From contig JADJTD010000013.1 in the NCBI GenBank assembly GCA_016711345.1, positions 1-21,372 of the forward strand: 21,372 bases of DNA. The letters run 5' to 3'. The notes under the pieces were generated by a model, which saw nothing but the letters and a program-made list of their open reading frames with translations, was not told where the DNA came from and did not search any database. This document shows, piece by piece, positions 13,668 to 21,372 of the stretch. The DNA is from Chloracidobacterium sp. (GTDB lineage Bacteria > Acidobacteriota > Blastocatellia > Pyrinomonadales > Pyrinomonadaceae). Position 1 is the first letter of the stretch; each line of letters begins with the position of its first letter. The position numbers and the translations under genes were made by a program.

Positions 13668-13991
13668 ATGGCTACTAAACACGACCCTTACTGCGATTGT
13701 GGTATATGTCAATTTTGTAAAGGCGATGAGGATAAGTTCGGTAATCTGACAAAGAAAGGCGAACAAGATACCGACGCTTTAATGGATGCGGTTAAGCGAA
13801 TGCTGATTCTCGAATGCTCTGAATGTGACGAAGCCAGAACAGAGAATCTTAAAAACGTCTTGCTTCACGCCTGTGCTTTTGAGACTCGCCAGTTTGCAAA
13901 AACCGCTTGGAAGCACGGATGGATCGTAGAGGCCAGTAAAGTGCTGTGTCCCAACTGTCGAGCAGATGCAGAGGAATGGAGGGCTATATGA
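13668..13991 (+). CDS. Zinc-motif cargo protein of element 2 (107 residues)
   Basis: GGAG lies four bases before ATG 13668. The product starts MATKHDPYCDCGICQFCKGD, with four cysteines in nine residues, followed by a helical middle (TDALMDAVKRMLILECSECD and NLKNVLLHACAFETRQFAK) and a C-terminal CPNC. Up to two zinc sites are possible. The middle helix bundle with WKHGWIVEASKV is reminiscent of small phage proteins. Its stop overlaps the transposase ATG by ATGA at 13988-13991, so the two are co-translated. This is unusual for a transposase and argues that the operon moves as one unit. Confidence 0.65.
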   Translation: MATKHDPYCDCGICQFCKGDEDKFGNLTKKGEQDTDALMDAVKRMLILECSECDEARTENLKNVLLHACAFETRQFAKTAWKHGWIVEASKVLCPNCRADAEEWRAI

Positions 13992-14904
13992 GCAAAAGCA
14001 CAATATCAACCTTTGAACTATTCCAAATGTTTCCCGACGCAGAATCGCGAGGCTCTACCTAGAAGTCTTCGCTATGGCCTGATGGCGTAACGTGTCCGAC
14101 GTGCAAAAAGGGCGAACGGATAACCACGCGGAAAGGCGGTTACTATCGGTGTAACGCCTGTAAACTGGATTTCACGGTTCGGACTGGAACGATCTTTGAG
14201 CGTTCGCACGTTCCGCTTCACAAGTGGATCTATGCGATGTATTTGCTCGTAACGGCTCGTAAGGGTATTTCGTCGCTCCAACTCGGCCAAAGATAGGCGT
14301 TACGCAGAAGTCGGCGTGGTTTATGCTTCAAAGGCTCCGTGGGGCTTGCGGCTCCGACATTGATAAACTTCGTGGAGTTGTCGAAATTGACGAAACCTAT
14401 ATCGGCGGCAAGGAAGCGAACAAACACGCCAATTTGAAGTTGAATCGCGGACGCGGCTCTGTCGGTAAGCAAGCCGTTCTCGGTATGCGTGGAGCGCGGC
14501 GGTAGAACCAAAGCAATGCACATCAAAAACAACAGCTTGCCCGTTATCCAACAGGAAATCCACAATCACGTTGAAGTCGGTTCGACCGTATTTACTGACG
14601 AACACGGCGCATATAGCGATCTGGACGGACTCTATTTCCATCACGCATCGGTCAACCATTCGGGCGGTGAATACGGACGCGGACTGATAAGCACCAATTC
14701 TATTGAAAGCGTTTGGGCGTTGCTGAAACGCGGAATTACTAGCGTTTACCATCATGTTAGCCCGAAGCATCTTGACCGCTACGTTGCTGAATTTACGTTC
14801 CGGCTGAACTCGGAAACGTCAAATATCACACGCTCGAAAGGCTTGATAGCTTCGTTCTCGCGTCCTTTAACAAACGATTGACCTATAAGGAGTTGACGGC
14901 ATGA
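13988..14904 (+). pseudogene. IS1595-family transposase of element 2 (several frameshifts)
   Basis: Merged reading gives about 300 residues, normal for the family. It starts MSKSTISTFELFQMFPDAE. The zinc ribbon is CPTCKKG ... CNACKLDF. HVPLHKWIYAMYLLVTARKG follows, then VEIDETYIGGK with the first Asp, TVFTDEHGAYSDL with the second, and STNSIESVWALLKRGI with the third acidic site. Frame changes fall near 14050, 14075, 14290, 14495 and 14815. Each is bridged by one or two bases. The natural end is KRLTYKELTA with TGA 14902, overlapping the next ATG by ATGA. It is only distantly similar to the transposase of element 1. Whether it is dead or mis-sequenced is open. Confidence 0.8.
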
Positions 14905-15025
14905 ATGGAAAAAGAGATTCCCGAAGCGCTAGACAAAATAACCGATAAAAGTGCTGAATTACAGGCCAAAAGACAGACAACCGAAACCGCCAAAGGCGAA
15001 AAGAAAAGAAGAAATAACACTATGA
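14901..15025 (+). CDS. Small basic protein following the transposase (about 40 residues, frameshifted)
   Basis: From ATG 14901 (AAGGAG eight bases upstream), allowing for a shift at 14907, the frame reads EKEIPEALDKITDK. After a further shift near 14953 it reads VLNYRPKDRQPKPPKAKRKE and ends EITL with TGA overlapping the PP-loop ATG. In my knowledge a short ORF with a VLxYRPK-type core and a proline and lysine-rich tail often follows ISXO2-like transposases. Its role is unknown; an accessory DNA-binding role is a guess. The alternative is an N-terminal extension of the PP-loop protein. Confidence 0.45.
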
Positions 15026-15790
15026 AGCCTATTATTTGGAGTTACGGCGGCGGCAAACAATCGGTGGCGATTGGCACTCTTATTGTCGATGGCCGCTTGC
15101 CCGTGCCGGAACGTGCAGTGATCGCCGACACTGGACGCGAAGCATCTTCGACTTGGCGGTATCTCACGGAACACATGCAACCATTGCTTGATAAAGTTGG
15201 CCTTACGGTCGAAATTATTCCGCACAGATACGCTCTGCATGATCTCTACGACTCGAAAGGCGGCGTTTTGATTCCGGCATATACCGCCAACGGCGTGGGA
15301 CAACTCGGGCCTTTTTGCAGTGGCGAATGGAAACGTGACGTTGTTTATCGTTGGTTGCGTGAGCCTGAACGCGGCTACGGCCCAAAGAATCCAGTCATTC
15401 AATGGCTCGGTTACAGCCGAGACGAAATCGGACGTTGTAAGCCGTCTAAACGAAAATGGGCGGAAATTAACTGGCCTCTGCTTATGGGATACGGAATTAC
15501 CATGTCCCGTGATGAGTGTATCCGCACTATTTTGGATGCCGGATTGCCCGGAACCCCGTAAATCGCGGTGCAAAATGTGTCCGTTTATGACGAACGCCGA
15601 ATGGCAAGAGCAAAAACAAGATGACCCTGATGATTTTCACTTTGCGGTCAATCTCGAAAAGCAAATTACGGCTAATGACGAACAAGGCGGCCTCTATCTG
15701 CATCGTTCCGGCGTTCCGCTCGACGTGGCAGACTTGACCGTTCCCGACGCTCCCGAACATCCTTTGTTCGGTCAAGGATTCGTCTTGTAA
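15022..15790 (+). CDS. PP-loop protein, PAPS reductase-like, cargo of element 2 (one frameshift)
   Basis: The merged product has about 255 residues. It starts MKPIIWSYGGGKQSVAIG with the SYGGGKQS PP-loop that binds ATP pyrophosphate. AVIADTGREASSTWRYL follows, matching the second strand of the fold. Later blocks are FCSGEWKRDVVYRWL, WLGYSRDEIGRCK and, after a shift at 15547-15549 where CCC should be CC, PRKSRCKMCPFMTNAEW, the cysteine pair typical of phage members. The end is SGVPLDVADL. Phage relatives are often called phosphoadenosine phosphosulfate reductases, but real substrates are unknown; nucleobase or DNA modification is possible. It overlaps the preceding small gene by ATGA. Confidence 0.75.
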
Positions 15791-15832
15791 CGCTTCTGGT
15801 TGTTGGACTTAATAGGTTCATTTTCAAAAACG

Positions 15833-15853
15833 GGGAGTCAAGTATATAATTCC
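15833..15853 (-). repeat. Element 2 right terminal inverted repeat
   Basis: Exact inverse copy of 12776-12796. The 42 bases between the PP-loop stop and this repeat hold no gene. A further G follows outside on this side only. Confidence 0.85.
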
Positions 15854-15886
15854 CATAAATAGACCCGTATTGATAAAGGCGGTGAA

Positions 15887-16111
15887 ATGACACTGAAAAC
15901 GAAAGTTTCTACAACTACATATCTCGGTTCAGATAAGGAACGAGACAAGGCTCTTGCTCAAACCTATCCGGGAATACAATTCACCCAGTCGTGTAAGCAT
16001 CGCAATGTTGGCGTTACTGTGAGCAAGTTTACAGTTATGGATGGTGTATTCAGTCGCCCAGAATCGCTTAATGTGCTTTGTGCAAATGTCTCAAACCGTA
16101 TGGATGTTTAA
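15887..16111 (+). CDS. Small hypothetical phage protein (74 residues)
   Basis: The product starts MTLKTKVSTTTYLGSDKERD and is mixed alpha and beta with two cysteines. AAGG lies about seven bases before the ATG. Before element 2 arrived this gene would have followed the rightward RHH gene by about 30 bases, so the two formed a short rightward operon. The element may now separate it from its promoter, although the cargo promoter could read through. No family is recognised. Confidence 0.5.
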   Translation: MTLKTKVSTTTYLGSDKERDKALAQTYPGIQFTQSCKHRNVGVTVSKFTVMDGVFSRPESLNVLCANVSNRMDV

Positions 16112-16264
16112 GTCGAATCCCGCCAAAAATATCGAAAATGTAATAAAATCCCGTAACCCCTTTGTTATCAATAGCCGGACAAGTCCTTGCGAACGCTCAG
16201 CCCACGTCCCAAAATGCTATATTGATTAGGTTTATCGAGGTTTTGACGTTTTTGCAAAGGGCGT

Positions 16265-16309
16265 TTTGGGGCGATTTAAGGCGGTCTAGGTCGGTACAAT
16301 CGCCCCAAA
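16265..16309. terminator. Strong hairpin between convergent operons
   Basis: TTTGGGGCGATT (16265-16276) and AATCGCCCCAAA (16298-16309) form a perfect 12-bp stem with a 21-base loop. It begins ten bases past the stop of the last late gene and also ends the rightward segment. There is no U-run after the stem, so factor-independent termination would be weak. Apart from this, 16112-16318 holds nothing I can call a gene. Confidence 0.55.
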
Positions 16310-16318
16310 TGTCTACCA

Positions 16319-16919
16319 CTAATTGAGCTGCGTCAAAATCATCGTCGCCCCTGCTAAGATCGTCGTGTCGGACGCGTCGGCGCTGACTGACGACCTCTCA
16401 GCAAAAACGTTCCCGCGTCTTCCGCATCCGGCCCGACTTCCATAGAACCAACGAACTGATAGACGCTGCTAGCCCCGGCAAGGGCGGACGGCCCAAAATT
16501 CGTCGTCAGGTCAACGACCCTCAGCACTTCACCTGTGCCATAGTCCGAACGAGCCATCCACTCACCGCTGCCCGTTAGCGTAGCTGTGCCGCCAAATTCT
16601 AGTCTTAACTCCGATACGGCACTATCTGACGGGAAGTTAAGCTCGACCTTGTAAAGCCCGCCTGACATTACGTTGCCGACTAATGCCGTATCGCCAAACG
16701 TCACGTCGTTGTTGTAGGTGATAGTTGTCTCGAGATACGACCGCTGGACCCTTGCGGTGAAATATGGCAAGTCGTTCCAGTAGCCGGGACCAGAGTTTGA
16801 TGCCACGCCGCCGTCGCTTTCCTCGCCGAACTCAAATTCAGCGAGGTAAGGATTATCTGACACCCACAACGCGGTTGGCAGTGGAGCGTGAAATTTTGCG
16901 AAAACTTTTTTTGTGACAT
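16319..16919 (-). CDS. Virion protein, second of two tandem paralogues (two frameshifts)
   Basis: AGGA precedes ATG 16919, which reads MSQKK. A run of seven A (eight expected) then shifts the frame to VFAKFHAPLPTALWVSDNPY and LAEFEFGEESD. The body is beta-rich (GYWNDLPYFTARVQRSYLET, YKVELNFPSDSAVSELRLEF). Near 16405 another shift restores FAERSSVSADASDTTILAGA and TAG at 16319. The merged length is about 200 residues. Position after the tail fibre and the repeated fold with its neighbour suggest a tail-end decoration or receptor-binding accessory protein. No family is recognised. Confidence 0.55.
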
Positions 16920-17431
16920 AGTTTTTCCTGTGGATAGACAAGGATTTCGACGGAACAGTTATTGGCATTCAAGTCCGCATAAGTACCGACGGTCAGATTA
17001 TTACTTTCTAAAAGGATATAATTGGCGTGAGACCATTGCCAACTCAAGAGAACACCGTCAGTCTCGTAACTTCCGACGTTCGACCCGTAGGTTGCGAACA
17101 GAAGCACTTTAGTATCATCTGGAAACGCACCCGTCAGTGTTGCCCTATATGACCCAATGGAATTGCGCGTCCACACCAGCGTCCCGCCGAGCGTATTTTC
17201 CACAACTACAGCAGTCGGCGCCCGTCCCCGCTTGTGACAACGACGCCCGATAAATCTTAACACCTGAATTTGCGAGATATGGACGGTCATTCCAACGTCC
17301 CGGCCGACCTTGATGCCGTATGGTGCGTCTGATTCCTGTAAAAACTCAAACTGCGGAATATAAAGATTGTCCGCGACCAGTTCAGCCCGTGTCAGCGGTG
17401 CGGCGAATGTTGCTTGATAGTTGTCGCTCAT
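16853..17431 (-). CDS. Virion protein, first of two tandem paralogues (two compensating frameshifts)
   Basis: ATG 17431 follows AGGAG and overlaps the previous stop by ATGA. The product starts MSDNYQATFAAPLTRAELVA and NLYIPQFEFLQESD, clearly like the paralogue downstream (FxAPL, DNxYxxxFEF, ESD). Between about 17300 and 17215 the neighbouring frame gives PGRWNDRPYLANSGVKIYRA, which matches PGYWNDLPYF in the paralogue, so that piece is the true reading. The frame then returns to TLGGTLVWTRNSIGSYRATL. The open frame runs to 16853, past the next start. A missed stop near 16920 is likely, after VEILVYPQ. Confidence 0.55.
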   Translation of the reverse strand: MSDNYQATFAAPLTRAELVADNLYIPQFEFLQESDAPYGIKVGRDVGMTVHISQIQVLRFIGRRCHKRGRAPTAVVVENTLGGTLVWTRNSIGSYRATLTGAFPDDTKVLLFATYGSNVGSYETDGVLLSWQWSHANYILLESNNLTVGTYADLNANNCSVEILVYPQEKLCHKKSFRKISRSTANRVVGVR

Positions 17432-17615
17432 AGTTTTTCTGCTCCTTTTGGTTCGTCTACTTTTGCCTCTTGTTCCGGCACGTTCACTTCCATTTGCTGG
17501 CATTGAGACAGTCCGAGCAAAGACCGTTGACCTGTTTGAACGGCTGCTCCTCGAGAAAATTAACAATGGCTTGCGCCAAGTCTAGAGGTACTAATACGCC
17601 TGTTTGTTTTGTCAT
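17428..17615 (-). CDS. Small late protein after the tail fibre (about 62 residues, one frameshift)
   Basis: From ATG 17615 the frame reads MTKQTGVLVPLDLAQAIVNF and LEEQPFKQ. Near 17525 it shifts to RSLLGLSQCQQMEVNVPEQE and AKVDEPKGAEKL, ending in a TGA that overlaps the next ATG. The helix LDLAQAIVNFLEEQPFKQV is a pattern I associate with small tail-assembly accessory proteins of siphoviruses. The acidic and proline-rich tail is flexible. It follows the tail fibre gene immediately. Confidence 0.5.
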
Positions 17616-17618
17616 ATT

Positions 17619-19259
17619 TTAAGCTAATAGTCCTGTGTTTCGTAGTGCTTTGATTGCCTGAGCCACTGTGTAGCCGTCAAACGTATCGTCTGTAAGTATC
17701 GCGGTTGCCGCTCCTGCTGTTCGCGTGGCTGCAGCAACACCCGTTGTTGGTTGCACGATGGGCGTCTTTCCCCAAAATCCAAGTTTTTGCGAAGTGGACG
17801 TAGCGATTATCGATCCGTTCGCCGTGTTGGTAATGATGTGTTTAGCATCAGCCAGCGTGATGCTCTCGGTAAAAGTTACAGCGTCACCGAATAAGAAAGC
17901 TGAACTTCCGCCGACCGCGTCGAACGTAACGACGCCCGCACTGCTCACGGCTATATCAAGATAGTTGCCAGAGTCGCGTTCAACCCGCACCTGTGGAGCG
18001 GCGGTGTCTCGAACTTGCAAGCGAGCCGTTGGAGCCGTTACGCCACTTCCCCAACCCAAACTTCCCGACATGATGCGACGGCATATCTGGCAGAAAGTAA
18101 ATGCCGTATTTCAGCGTTGAGCCATAGCTTGCCGTTGACGTGTCGGCACAGATCCAGATAGTTGTTCGTGATCGCACCGCTGCCGCTGTAGCCTTCAAAC
18201 GCGATGCCCTTAAAGTTCGGGATGGTGTTGCCGTTGTTTAATACCGAAACCCGCAGAGCGTTCGCGGCGGTTATCGTTCCGCCGGGTTGTTTTGTATTCG
18301 CGTGAACGTGCCGTAGAAGTTTGTAACAGTTCCGGCGTTTACAAGCTCTTGTTTCAAGCCTGAAAATGTCGTGATGCTTCCGTTGATCGTTGTGCCGAAA
18401 AGCACAGCACCGGCTTCTGTTGCTGTCTTGCCGACATCCTGACAGCCTTCCCCAAAGTCCATAGGCAGTTTCACAGTTACCAGCAACGACAGCGGTGAAC
18501 TTGCCGCCAAAGATAACGCCGTTTCCGCCGCTTCTATCTACCGCTTGCCGTGCCTCACCGAAAACGCCGTAAGTGCCGGCATTTGCAGCGTTCAAATTAT
18601 TGATCGAAAAATTTGCTGCAGATACAATACTTGCCGAGCTTTCAAAGCTGTAAGCGTAAAAATAAGTGTTGCCGGGATTCGTAAGACCGTTCGCGCTGAA
18701 CGTTCTACCCCTTACATCCGTGACGTTTGGCGTTGTAAGAAACGACGGCATCCACGACGCCATGCCGCTTAAATTCGCAGCGGGAAAGCCCGTGCAATTC
18801 GTGAGAAGCCCTGAGTTCGGCGTTCCAAGTATCGGGGCGATCAATACCGGCGAGGTCGCAAAGACTAATTTGCCTGTGCCTGTTTCGTCGGAGATCTTGG
18901 CTGCAAATTCTGCGGAGGTCATCACAGCCAGATCGCCGATAACCAAGCGGCTGGCTTCCATGTCAACCGCGATCTGCACGCCTTCTTTGACGGAACGGAC
19001 GCTTTTTGACGATCGCGATGTTTTTGAGACTTGGAAGAGGCGAATGTCGCGGCCTTTTTGGATCGAATGGAACTGCGATGGTTTGGCCGACGACGCCCTT
19101 GGCGAGAAACTGCGGCTCCATCGTCTCTTCGTCTTCCCATCGCCAATAAACATCGACAGCGACGGCCTCGGTCTCGCCGTAATCTACAACGCCGCGCAGC
19201 ACAAGATTAAGCGGCACGCTTGTCTCTGAAAGGTTTTGTCTTGGCATTAGATCTGACAT
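17619..19259 (-). CDS. Tail fibre protein (several frameshifts)
   Basis: The merged product has about 546 residues. It opens MSDLMPRQNLSETSVPLNLV. Around residues 120-155 it holds GTGKLVFATSPVLIAPILGT and PNSGLLTNCTGFPAANLSG, the classic motif of phage tail fibres. A long beta-rich shaft follows (FSINNLNAANAGTYGVFGEA, SGSGAITNNYLDL). The C-terminus, TANGSIIATSTSQKLGFWGK and PIVQP, then GYTVAQAIKALRNTGLLA, is the usual end of fibre and appendage proteins, where trimers form. The frame changes near 19070, 18500, 18290, 18120 and 18060. It lies downstream of the tail-tip gene, as in lambda-like phages, and probably contacts the host surface. Confidence 0.75.
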
Positions 19260-19260
19260 T

Positions 19261-19514
19261 TTAGATCGTGATCTGCGTCACGCTTGCCGACAGTCCGTTG
19301 TAATTTTCAACGCGAAAATGTACGCGGTCGCCAACGATGGTCGTCAACGTGACCGCCGTGACCTCGCCGTTGACGTCGGTGAAAAGCGGGCTTTCGGCCA
19401 CGTCACCATCGAGGTCTTCGCTCCAAACACCGACGGCGATATTATCCTCGACCGGCGTCGGCACGCCTGCCTCGTTCTCAACTAAAACTACAAAATCAAC
19501 AAGGTCGCTGGCAT
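19261..19514 (-). CDS. Small late protein between tail tip and fibre (about 84 residues, one frameshift)
   Basis: GAGG precedes ATG 19514. After the first codon or two the frame shifts to SDLVDFVVLVENEAGVPTPV, continuing EDNIAVGVWSEDLDGDVAES and a series of short strands (VGDRVHFRVENYNGLSASVT) to TAA at 19261. The product looks like an immunoglobulin-like or carbohydrate-binding beta domain with a conserved LTDxNG-type turn, as found in tail adhesin subunits. The assignment to the tail rests on position. Confidence 0.5.
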
Positions 19515-19521
19515 AATTTCC

Positions 19522-21372
19522 TCACACGCACGGTTCTATCGGGATCTGCAAAACTCCATTTTCATAGGTAACTGTTCCAAATTCGGTGCGGCATGTTGGC
19601 GGCTCAGGGGACGCATACGCCGCCAACGCAAATATCCGTCGGGACATGGATTATTGACGTCGCAAAATGTCTGAGTCGGCGTCGAGATATCGACCTCGAA
19701 GTTTTCCATGTAGGCATTCGGATAGGCCTGACACTCGATCTCGACCTGCAGATCGTTGAGCCGTTTCATTTTCTTGACGCGATAATGCGAGAATCCGTAT
19801 TTCGTCAGCCGCGATGACGGCACCTGAATGACCTTTTCCATGTGCAGGTCGAGCGTCTCGGTGAACCACGTTTTGAATTTGAGCGACAGGTTGTTCTGCA
19901 AACCGCCTTCGTCGTGCGGGCCAAGATCGAGCAGCGACCACGCCATTTGATCGCCTGATTTTTATTTGTGACACCGAGCAGGCTGTATTTTTCGAGTTGA
20001 TCTTGCGAGCCTTGTCGCCGACGACGCGGCCGGCACGAAGCTGAGCATCGACATCCTCGACGGGATTGAGCGGCGTTTCAGGCCTGTGGTTCGCTGCGTC
20101 GTCAAATGTGCATTCGATGCGGTTCGGCAGTTCGAGATCGGATTTGCGTGAGACGGTCAGCGTCGATTTGCCGTCTTCCCAAATGATATTGCGGCCGTCG
20201 TCGCCTTCGTCGGTGAACGTCGGAGCTTCGTCAAGCTCGGGCCTCTTCCATCATTCGCAGCGGCACAATGTGGATCTGCCCGTTGAAAGGAACGGTCGCG
20301 ACAAACGCCCTGCCATGCAGATATCTTCGACCTGCTGCTGCCTTTTGCCGATGAGTTCAGGATTTGATTCTCAGCGAGTACGGTCCCAGTCCGTGTCAAA
20401 AGTGTCGGTCAAACGAACGCCCTGATCGCACCCTTCGGCCGCCTCGATCCAACTGTCGATGTTCAGCCGTTCGTAATCGTAGCCAAATCCCAGCGTTTGT
20501 CTGTCAGAATGCGAGCAAGCTGCCACGCTCGATTTGTCGTCGTGCCCGTCGTATATGTTACGTCGTCCGTGTAAATGCGGACGTTATTGAAGCCGGTTCT
20601 GATCGCCGACGCCGTTGCGTTGTCAGGGCTGATCGTTGACGGATCGCACCAGCCGAAGTTGTATCTGATGTGTGCAGTGCCTGAGTATCCGTGCGTCGTT
20701 AGATCGGCTCCGGCCGAAACGTTTGTCCGCGTGTGCCGAGCGTTGATTGTAGTGCTGAGCCACGACATTCTGAGCGACACCGCCGACGTTAAAAACTGCC
20801 TGCGAAATGCTTGCGATAGGACCTTCGCCGACCTCGCCCATCGCATAAAACCATCCATGATCAGGATCGTTGTTATTGAGCAATCGATTGAACGCGATCA
20901 CCGGCAGGCCGTACGAACGCCTGCGGCCCATTATCACGCGGACCGGATTATCGAGATTGGTTTCGTTGCCCTGCCCGAAGTAGCGAGCAGGTTCGGGCCT
21001 TGCGATTGAGTGTTCAGGACGCGGTTTGCGATCGTGCGGTGCGACGGGTGATACATCGTCGGCACGCCGCGAGCGGTGCACGATGCTGTCGTTTGGCGGT
21101 CGCAGTATGTCCACGGAGCAGATGTTGCCGGATTGTTGATGCCGACCACTCCGCCAAGGTGCGTTGTCCATACGGGTAATCGTGCTCCGGCAACCTCGGC
21201 AATCGTCGTAAGTTGCCGCCAAAGATCGCCGAGCAATTTTGATAGTGAGCACGCCCGGGAACAAGAGCGTCCGACGAACGGAAAGCCCTGTACTGGCCTA
21301 GAGCTTGATCGTATCGACCGACGCCTCATCCTCAAATCTCAAATGTCCATACCAGATCGGCAGCATCAATTC
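19522..21372 (-). CDS. Tail-tip host-specificity protein, lambda J-like, cut by the window edge (frameshifted)
   Basis: At least 616 residues are in the window; the start lies beyond 21372. Segments in order: LPIWYGHLRFEDEASVDTIK, LATS with NETNLDNPVRVIMGRRRSYG and LPVIAFNRLLNNNDPDHGWF, then GEVGEGPIASISQAVFNVGG, which is like the EGEI element of tail-tip proteins. The block NRAWQLARILTDKRWGFGYD and SWIEAAEGCDQGV matches the NPAWILxDLLTxxRYG hallmark of J-like proteins. The end reads SPEPPTCRTEFGTVTYENGV. Frame changes fall about every 100-200 bases. It forms the distal hub that recognises the host. Confidence 0.7.

Larger units (their letters stand above)
12776..15853. mobile_element. Element 2: IS1595-family transposon with cargo operon, 3078 bp
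   Basis: The 21 bases at 12776-12796 and the reverse complement of 15833-15853 are identical. They start GGAATTATATACTTGAC. The interior contains an IS1595-family transposase and five other rightward genes, four of the six joined by ATGA overlaps. The flanking octamers (AACAAAAA and CATAAATA) agree at only five of eight positions, so a target duplication is not visible. It may have decayed or been altered by sequence error. Perfect repeats suggest recent activity, although the transposase frame is broken at several points. Confidence 0.8.

Noticed and set aside
13646..13753. A 35-codon frame starting MKQKGIGAAW with an AGGAAGG upstream
   Set aside because: It overlaps the strongly cysteine-patterned protein at 13668 in another frame, and after the start its sequence looks like a shadow. 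It may be the end of the unresolved ORF before it.
12768..15861. A target-site duplication flanking element 2
   Set aside because: The octamers outside the 21-bp repeats match at only five of eight positions, which is not convincing.
16041..16229. A 62-codon rightward frame after the 74-residue gene
   Set aside because: It starts within the 74-residue gene in another frame, has no start signal, and continues through sequence with no protein-like pattern.
1..21372. CRISPR arrays, rRNA, complete tRNA genes or an integrase
   Set aside because: I looked for spaced direct repeats, full cloverleafs and integrase catalytic motifs and saw none.

Overview
The window is part of the genome of a tailed double-stranded DNA phage or prophage of siphovirus type from an unidentified bacterial host. 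Promoters of sigma-70 consensus type and Shine-Dalgarno (SD) starts fit a bacterial phage. Nothing in the sequence fixes the host phylum. No tRNA gene, rRNA gene, CRISPR array or integrase gene was found.

Layout. (1) Positions 12448 down to 1 are a dense leftward early operon, with most genes joined by ATGA-type overlaps. In order of transcription it holds a ribbon-helix-helix (RHH) regulator, an HNH endonuclease, a possible regulator, small membrane proteins, a coiled-coil protein, a probable single-strand annealing protein, a winged-helix-like protein, a DUF4406 protein, a RusA resolvase, a truncated PP-loop gene, a replication initiator-like protein and a run of small accessory genes. (2) At 12477-12521 a 14-bp inverted repeat encloses a near-perfect leftward promoter. 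A second RHH gene reads rightward from 12562, so this looks like a divergent regulatory switch. (3) Positions 16319-21372 are a leftward late segment: a lambda J-like tail-tip protein cut by the window edge, a small protein, a tail fibre with the usual fibre repeat motif, a small accessory protein and two tandem paralogous virion proteins. It ends at a 12-bp-stem hairpin.

Two different IS1595-family (ISXO2-like) transposons carrying cargo lie inside this phage. Element 1 (1327-3485) has 25-bp imperfect terminal inverted repeats and an exact 8-bp target duplication (TACCCTTT). Removing it rebuilds a 50-codon phage gene that overlaps the next gene by ATGA. Its cargo is a two-helix membrane and coiled-coil protein plus a 60-residue protein, convergent to the transposase. 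Element 2 (12776-15853) has perfect 21-bp inverted repeats 3.1 kb apart and sits in the end of the rightward RHH gene. Its cargo is a rightward operon: a helical protein, a poorly resolved ORF, a zinc-motif protein, the transposase, a 40-residue basic protein and a complete PP-loop (PAPS reductase-like) gene. The last four are joined by ATGA overlaps. In both elements the inner part of the left repeat supplies the -35 box of an inward promoter.

Caveat. Many genes are broken by single-base shifts, several in homopolymer runs, and reading on in the neighbouring frame restores a sensible protein. This looks more like consensus error from long reads than decay. I therefore give merged coordinates for these genes and say where the frame changes.
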